Source: Pterois miles (lineage: Eukaryota > Chordata > Actinopteri > Perciformes > Scorpaenidae). Taken from it: a DNA stretch of 64,000 nt. Below the pieces are notes generated by a model that did no database searches, was not told the origin of the DNA, and saw only the letters and a list, made by a program, of their open reading frames with translations. Shown one piece after another: positions 57,451-64,000 of the stretch. Made by a program: the position numbers and the translations under genes. Where the stretch lies: NCBI GenBank assembly GCA_947000775.1, contig CAMQGK010000647.1:186001-250000 (forward strand), given 5' to 3'. Every line of letters begins with the position of its first letter. Within the stretch, counting starts at the first letter, position 1.

Positions 57451-58089
57451 CAGAAAATTTTTGAAGTATTTATAAGTATTTGAAGTATTTAAGAAAAAGC
57501 ATTTGTTATTTGTATAATGGACCTGTCAGTGTTATGTTATTGGATCAGTACTGATAAATTAATGTGTAAACTGTACTTTAATGTGTCTAATTTTAAGTAC
57601 TCCATAATATACTGTTGAGAAGCTTATTCTCAATTTAATTAACTAATACATAATATATTTTTAATATCTTAATCTGAAAAATAACGAGTAACTATAGTTG
57701 TAAAATAAATGTAGTGCAGTAGAAGTATAGAGTAGCTTAATGGGTATGCTCAAGTAAAGTACAAGTACTTCATATTTGTACTTCAGTAGGCTGCAGTACT
57801 TGAGGAAATGTTGCTTTAGACCTCAGTAGACACTGAAAAGCTTTCGGTGATCTGTTCAAAACTATGAAATAGTCTCTTTTAATGCATCATGGCATAGATA
57901 ACTCAAAAATTGATCTTGAACTCCACCTTGTGGATTTTGTTTCTCGTAAATACGTAAGTACGACGTGAGGTCAAAGGTCAAATGTGACGCAAGCACGTAC
58001 ACTGAGACGCACCAGCTGGAGAACTGAAGGAAGCATTTTGTAAACAAGTTTGTCTCGGCCACGCTTTGTCTTAATCTTTTAAAATTAAT

Positions 58090-58256
58090 TAACAGAGTCT
58101 TCTAACCCGAAAGAACTTAAGTACGCGCATAATCCTCTTTAGTATCCGGTGAATTTATGAGCCCGGAGCGACCACACAAGCTGCTAGTTAGCTATTAGCT
58201 GTAGAGAAGTTAGCATGCTAGCTGGTGGATAGCGTTAGCCCAGTCGGTGGCATGCT
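58090..58256 (+). promoter_or_regulatory. Probable gtf3c1 promoter / 5' UTR
   Basis: Immediately upstream of the start codon. No TATA box, and dense TAGC-type tracts (GCTAGTTAGCTATTAGCTG at 58183, TTAGCATGCTAGCTGG at 58210). Assigned by position only. Confidence 0.4.
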
Positions 58257-59869
58257 ATGGATTCGTTAAGTATAGTTGAGGATGAGGTGGCTCTGGAGGG
58301 ACTGGACGGAATAACTATTCCCTCTCTGTGGATACGACTAGAGGATAGAAAGCCCAAGTTCCCCCTCAAGCTCGACGACTCCACCAAGGAGCTCATCTGG
58401 AGGTATCTTATCAGCAACACCGACCTGAAGATCTACCAACTCCCGAAGGAGAGAGACGATGTGGTGCTGTTTGACAGGTCAGTGTGTCGTTCTGGTTCAT
58501 CAAAAATAATCCACATGCCACGCTGTAAACATTTTAGTGGGACTTTCTTCTCGAGAAATACTCAGTTGGCAGTTTATGAGATCCATTCAGCTAAAATTAA
58601 TACAGTGGTTCCCAAACGTTTCACACCAAGGACCCCTAAACGGACACAATCCAGACCACTGACCACCATTTGATGATATTTTAGCTTTGAGATGCGCTAT
58701 TACAGAAAGTGTATGAAACCTATGAGCAAAATGACCACACATTCTGTCACTGTGTTAATTATGGATGGAATTATAGTGAAAATACACCATTCCCCTTTTT
58801 GCCGAGACCTCCCTCATGGACCTATGGGACCCCACTTTGGTTTAATACAACAGCCCTGCCACAAATCATACCTCATTAAAGCTTATAATGTACTTTCATG
58901 TTAAACATGTTTCAGAGATGTGTTCATTCAACTTTATGGTCATTTTGGAGACTGTGGTTTGTGCTGATCCTGAATTGTACCTAATTGTACCAGAAGGTGT
59001 TTCTAATATTTTATCCACTGTCATATGAGAAACCACAATCGCTCTAGTTAACTGAGAGGCAGCTGAGTGTAGTTCCCTCACAAGTTTGTAGCTGGTGAGT
59101 TTTTTAAATGTCCTTTCCAATGTATTTGTAATTTACGATGGAGTATTAGGGCCACGTTGAGGAAAATAAACCCAGGAGATTTCGATCAAGTTATAATATT
59201 ACGAGAATAAAGTCTCAATATTATGAGATTAAAGTCATAACTTTTTGAGAAAAATAATTTCCTCCAGGAGGCCGTTTCCTCCAGGCCTGTGTGGTTCTTT
59301 CCTCAGATAAAATACAGTTTCTTGCACAATCTTTTGCAAGATGTGCCAAAAGATGAAGTATTTTTTATGTGTGAACCTAAACTGAACCCTACAAGTTCAC
59401 AAGATGCTCCACGTTCCTCATTTTCACACAGGTGGTATGCAGCTCTGTTTCCTCTCTAAAATAATACGTAAATCTTATGACTTTGTTCTCATAATTTCAC
59501 AGAATTTTTTTTTCTTGTAAAGTTAGGACTTTATTCTCGAAATCTCACTTTTTTTTGACTCAATGTGGTGTCCTAATGGTCCATAGCAGTAATTTTAGGT
59601 GAACTGATCCTTTAAAAACAATATTTAATAGTTCCTAGTTGTCACCACAAAGTCCATACTATTAGAAAGCTACACTTTTTTGCCAAAATATGTGGACATA
59701 TTGTGTCGTTTGACTATTTTTCAAAGTTTATGTTCCCAATCTATGGTAATCTAACAGCAGTAATTTTTATATGTATATATATGTGTATATATATGTATGT
59801 ATATATGTGTATATATATATATATATATATGTATGTATATATGTATGTATATATGTATATATGTATGTA

Positions 59870-59962
<93 letters not shown>

Positions 59963-62900
59963 AAAATAGTTGAGAATACCCCACTGCTAAAGTAAGCATT
60001 ATTATTACTTATTACTAAATTTTTGAAGCATTCAGGTCAGCCTTAAAAAGGGCGTTAAGAAAATTACTAATCGACTAAAGAAATCTTAGTCAACTAACAC
60101 CAAAACAAATGATCAGTCGACTAATCGTCTAAGGGGGGGCAGCCCTAGAAGAAACAGATTAAGAAAAATTAAGAAAGGCTTTAAATCCCAACATCTGTAA
60201 CCAACGTCAAAGAGTTTGTCAAAGTGTGGCAACCAGGAACATTATGTGAAAAGTTTTTGATACATACAATATTTTTCTTTATTAGAGAGTTCAAACTCAA
60301 GTTTAACACAGACATTAAGTAATTTGTAGGATATTGTGTATGTTGCAGTTGCCTCTTTGTTTTATAGCTTTTTTTGGCCAGATGTAGATTTTGTGTTTCC
60401 ATGCATGTGTGTTTTTTCAGGTCTAAAGACATTGACCCAGAAACAGGCATCGAAATAATACAGACGTTTCGTAACACACGGAAAGACGTCTACCCGATCC
60501 ATATTATTCTAGAGAACAAGAGTGGGATCCAGGGCTCATGTGCACTCTTCAAAGAGAGGACAGACATCACTAAACATGTCCGCTCCAAGTCCCTCACCCC
60601 ATTACTCAGCTTGCAGGAGGCTTTGGAAAGGTTTGTAGAGTTTGTTTGATAGCATATAAATTTATTCAACACTCCGTTACATTATTTTTCTATTAAAAAC
60701 TAAGACATACCAATATTTTAGCTTAGACCACAAAAGTTATTCAGTTAATTACATTTTAGAAGAGTTTCCTACAGCTGTTGATTTGTCTTGTTCCCCCCCC
60801 TCTCTAACCCATACCTCCTCAGATACGATCGAAAGCTTGTTGTTGTGGCGTCTCAGACACTGCGATTCAGGACCCTGATTGGTTGCGAGAGCGATCCTGA
60901 TTTGAAATTGAACGATGACTCTTACTGTGTGTTGGAACGAGTGGGCCGAGCTCGATGGCAAGGAGAGCTTCAACGAGATTTGCACGGATGCTCGTTCAAG
61001 TATGCATACACACTCATTTAGCACGGCGTAGTTGTTGCTCCTCCGTGTTTTCCTCCGTGTTACGAGCTGCATTTCAGATGTTCACTGTGTAACAGCCAGT
61101 GTTGTGTTTCAACAGGATCGATGCTCGAAAGTTGCACTACTTGAGGAAGGCTCTCATCAAATATGGACTCATCAGCATGCAGTCTCACGTCACCCGTGTG
61201 AATTCAGGACAACAACAACACTCCATTCTTCTGCTGCTCAAACGCTTCCATGTTAACAGGTCTGTTCATGGTCAAGTGTGTCAACACTGTTCTGCTGTTG
61301 TGCACATAGAGAGAAGTGATTGGGTGAATAACCTGCCAGTGTAATCTGTCTAATCTGTGTACTGGGAAGTCTCAGGCTGAGTATCAAATTTCAATAGTGC
61401 CACTATCAGGTTTATGACCAAATACTTGCAAAACTAATAACGTTCCCATCAGCCTCAGCTACTTTCTGTTTAGTGCCAATTAGAAGATGTCAGCATGCTA
61501 ATACACTATATTTAGATGGTGAACATACTGTATTGAGCATGCCGACACAAGCATTTAGTTAAATCGACTGAATGGTGGTGCCATTTGATATCTTCTTTAC
61601 TTATTCAGTGTTCATTCAAATAAACGTCTTACTAATTTTTGGCAACCTTCCTGCGTGGCTGCTGCTGCAACATTTTACATGTAAGAGCAATGGCTTCTTT
61701 TGTCAAACAAAACAAAGGGTTCGATAGAGAAACATGTTTACATTTGTCAAAGTAAGGTTTCCAAAACTTCTCCTTTTTGTATTGGTACCAGTGGGCAACC
61801 TCCAGGTATGAGAAGTGAAGCCAGTGCCTTGAAAGTGCCTTAAACTTGCATTCTCTCTAATAGCCAGCAGGGGGCGAATCCTCTGGTTTCAAAATGAAGT
61901 CTATGGGAAAGTGACCCTACTTCTCACTTGATTTATTACTTCAGCAAACATTATAAACATGAGTTTATGATCTCAATCACTACTTTCAAGTTTTCTTCAA
62001 TACAGCATCACAATACCACAGAGTTGTCTGGTCTGGAAGTTGCCTGTAATTTCATCTTACATCTCTAACCCTTTTCACGGTGTGTTTAGTCACTTCATTA
62101 AATTAAATTATAACTTTTTTTTGGGCACTTGAAAATGTCTTATTCAGCATTTGGTTGTACTTAGCTCCACCCTCTCGTGTCACTTAGGTGGTTGCAAAAA
62201 ATTTATATGGCAGCGGCCAATATGCCAACTCAAGGCTTCAAACCCAATGCGTGATGTCACCTGTCCACTTTCTATATAAAGTCTATGATTGACGCCAAAA
62301 CTCAGGCACTAGCATGGAAACATGCATCCAACCGTACATTACAGAACTGGACAAAAAAGAAGCTGCCTCTTGGATAAAGTGCATAACTAGTCTCATCATC
62401 AGTGTTGAAAAAGATGAAAAGATGAAATCATGTCTCCTTCTAATCTGACTCCACTTTAGAGAGAAAAGAGTCAACTTGTCTTCCGCTGAATACATCTTTT
62501 CTCCTCCACAGACTTGCTACTCAAGTGCTGTCTCTATGTCTCAATGCTGAAAATGTTCAGAGGGAGCAAAGCCAACGTTTGTGATTTTACAAATGTAGTA
62601 TTAAGATTTAGAAGCAACTTTATCTGCAGCCTCTGTCACTCCATGTCTTTGTTTCTGTCCTGGAGAAACTCCTCTTTAACCCCCTCTACTGTTTCAGGAG
62701 GTCTAAGTATGACCTGCTGATGGAGTCCATGTCCAACGTCCTCGAGCAGTTGCCTGGCCACTTTACCTCTCTGCTCACACTCAAAGAACAACTTAGTGTG
62801 AGTATCTCCCTGTGAGCGTCTGTGTGTGTGTTCATCTTTCTCTTTGTGATAACAACTGTGTGTGTTTTCTTGCAGAATGTGGATGACCGTACCTTTAAAC

Positions 62901-63713
62901 GTGTATTTCAATACATGCGATCTGCTAAGTTGGTTGAGTTCTGCCAGTACCCTCTGGAGGTCTTGGATCCCAGCGCCGGGCCCTGCACCAACAAAAAAGG
63001 TAAACCTGCCTCTGAAGCGCCAGTGCTTGAAATACGACTTAAATTATTAGCTTAATTAAAAAGTTGTAGATCACTCTCTAGATCACTCTCTAATTGATTA
63101 TTCAGCTACTAGATTCAGCTCTACTTTAGCACACAGAACATGCCAGCTGCTCTGCAGTACAACAAAAAGTATATTTGTAATAGGTGTCATCTAATATGAG
63201 ATATGATGACAAAAAGTTCATAAAATCCAAAATTTAGTGACAAAAATATGAGTTACTAGTGGAATACTAAAAAAATAATGTTATTATTTAGGTCATGTAT
63301 AACAAAAATAAAAGATGAGCACGAAAATGATATCTTGACAAAATAAATGTGTTATTTCAAGGTCCACTTACTCGCTGATGAAAAAACTGGTAAAAGGCCC
63401 TTGTGTTAAGATTTTTCTTCTTTTCACAAATTTAAAAGGTACTCATTGCAAAACACATTTAACTGATGTATATTATACATTGGTGGTGATTATTTGCAGC
63501 ATCAGTTGCCCATTTCACTTTCACGTTTTCCAGGGAATAAAGTGATGATTCGATGCGTGAGACTGTTGAAACCATACGCAAAGAAGGGCGTCGCTGACGA
63601 CGATGATGATGACGACGACGACGATGAAGATGACTCTGGAGGGAGAAGAAGAGCTCTCCCTTCAGAGGGACGAATCATGGAAAAAGACGTCCTGTCTCAG
63701 GCCTATCACATTG
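58257..63713 (+). CDS. gtf3c1: General transcription factor IIIC subunit 1 (5' part, runs off right edge)
   Basis: Largest subunit of TFIIIC, which binds the B box of tRNA genes and recruits RNA polymerase III machinery in the nucleus. Seven coding exons: 58257-58477, 60421-60630, 60823-60999, 61116-61259, 62698-62797, 62876-62999 and 63534-63713, in phase, 385 codons so far (the full protein is about 2,100 residues in human). Diagnostic segments in order: DEVALEGLDGITIPSLWIRL at the N-terminus; YPIHIILENKSGIQGSC; KSLTP; DRKLVVVASQ; LIGCESDPDLKLND; RWQGELQRDLHG; KYGLISMQSHVTRV; QQHSILLLLKRFHVNR; SKYDLLMES. Exon 7 ends with a run of Asp codons (63596-63634) and EKDVLSQAYHI. The winged-helix-like B-block-binding part falls within this span. 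The start ATG is the first in frame and matches the family's MD...DEVALEGLDG opening. Confidence 0.95.
58600..58905 (+). repeat. MITE-like repeat in gtf3c1 intron 1
   Basis: Starts ACAGTGGTTCCCAAACG and includes CACACCAAGGACCCC. I know this type as a frequent teleost element. Class uncertain, no coding support. Confidence 0.5.
59130..59600. repeat. Dispersed repeat with ATTACGAGAATAAAG units
   Basis: ATAATATTACGAGAATAAAG, TCTCAATATTATGAGATTAA and AAGTCATAACTTTTTGAG at the left. A diverged inverted version (CTTATGACTTTGTTCTCAT, ATTCTCGAAATCTC) lies at 59474-59555. Fits a short inverted-repeat element in gtf3c1 intron 1. Confidence 0.6.
59768..59959 (+). repeat. (TA)n / (TATG)n microsatellite
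   Basis: About 190 bp of TA repeat interspersed with TATG/GTATATA units in gtf3c1 intron 1. Confidence 0.97.
61785..62290. repeat. Dispersed repeat in gtf3c1 intron 4
   Basis: GCCAGCAGGGGGCGAATCCT, AATGAAGTCTATGGGAAAGT, GACCCTACTTCTCACTTGAT and a terminal CTATATAAAGTCTATG are blocks I recognise from a common fish repeat. No ORF. Confidence 0.55.
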
Positions 63714-64000
63714 GTACGTTTCATCACTTTCCTGGAAACAGATCTCAGGGATTTATTTTGCGTCAGATAAATATTCTGTCAAGGCTTCATGTTGTAGTAT
63801 AAGACGCTCCACTGCAGTCTATATGTAGGTTGACACAATTTCTTTCGTTGTTTTGCAAACAGCTATTGTCTATGTAAAGATATAGAGGAGTAATATCTAC
63901 CTGAGCAGAGACTGAAGTCTCTCTCCCTCTGTGTGTGTTGTGATCCGAGCTTGTCTGTGTGCTGTTGACATTGCTGGGCCGGCCGTACATGTTTTTAATA

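Larger units (their letters stand above)
55986..58256. other. axin1-gtf3c1 spacer
   Basis: No gene. It contains a LINE-like repeat (about 56700-57000) and a broken Tc1 transposase fragment (57292-57450). The last ~170 bp, with TAGC-rich tracts and no TATA box, is the likely gtf3c1 promoter. Confidence 0.6.

Noticed and set aside
59703..59995. Open frames made of Tyr/Ile repeats on both strands
   Set aside because: They are translations of a TA/TATG microsatellite; any frame is open.

Overview
The window is vertebrate nuclear DNA, almost certainly from a ray-finned (teleost) fish. Genes are split into many short exons with canonical GT..AG junctions and compact introns. The space between them is filled with small DNA transposons, a tRNA-derived SINE and long microsatellites of kinds common in teleosts. 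Nothing prokaryotic, viral or CRISPR-like is visible. All protein names come from reading translations against remembered families; no search was run.

Layout. (1) 43-3,713, minus strand: the 5' half of rexo5 (RNA exonuclease 5), running off the left edge. (2) 4,214-8,309, plus: eri2 (ERI1-family 3'-5' exonuclease with a C-terminal GRF zinc finger), head-to-head with rexo5 across a 500-bp shared promoter. Its last exon carries an apparent reading-frame shift. (3) 10,830-14,502, plus: thumpd1 (THUMP-domain tRNA-acetylation adaptor), five exons, bracketed by direct copies of one dispersed repeat. (4) 14,503-35,119: a long interval dominated by repeats, with one weakly supported, phase-consistent three-exon candidate gene (23,773-31,698). 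(5) 35,190-52,649, plus: axin1, twelve coding exons with RGS, GSK3-binding, beta-catenin-binding and DIX regions all present (888 residues), followed by a ~3.3-kb 3' UTR to 55.97 kb. (6) 58,257-63,713, plus: the first seven coding exons of gtf3c1 (TFIIIC largest subunit), running off the right edge.

The rexo5/eri2 pair and thumpd1 act on RNA, gtf3c1 serves RNA polymerase III transcription, and axin1 is the Wnt/beta-catenin destruction-complex scaffold. They are neighbours by synteny (all have human counterparts on 16p), not by a shared pathway.

The most notable non-gene structures are a perfect 71-bp-arm palindrome in an axin1 intron, an axin1 intron built almost wholly of nested transposons, a ~0.9-kb fold-back element inside the axin1 3' UTR, decayed hAT and Tc1 transposase fragments, and TAGC-rich tracts near every gene start. 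I found no convincing new biological system; the interesting points are listed as findings.
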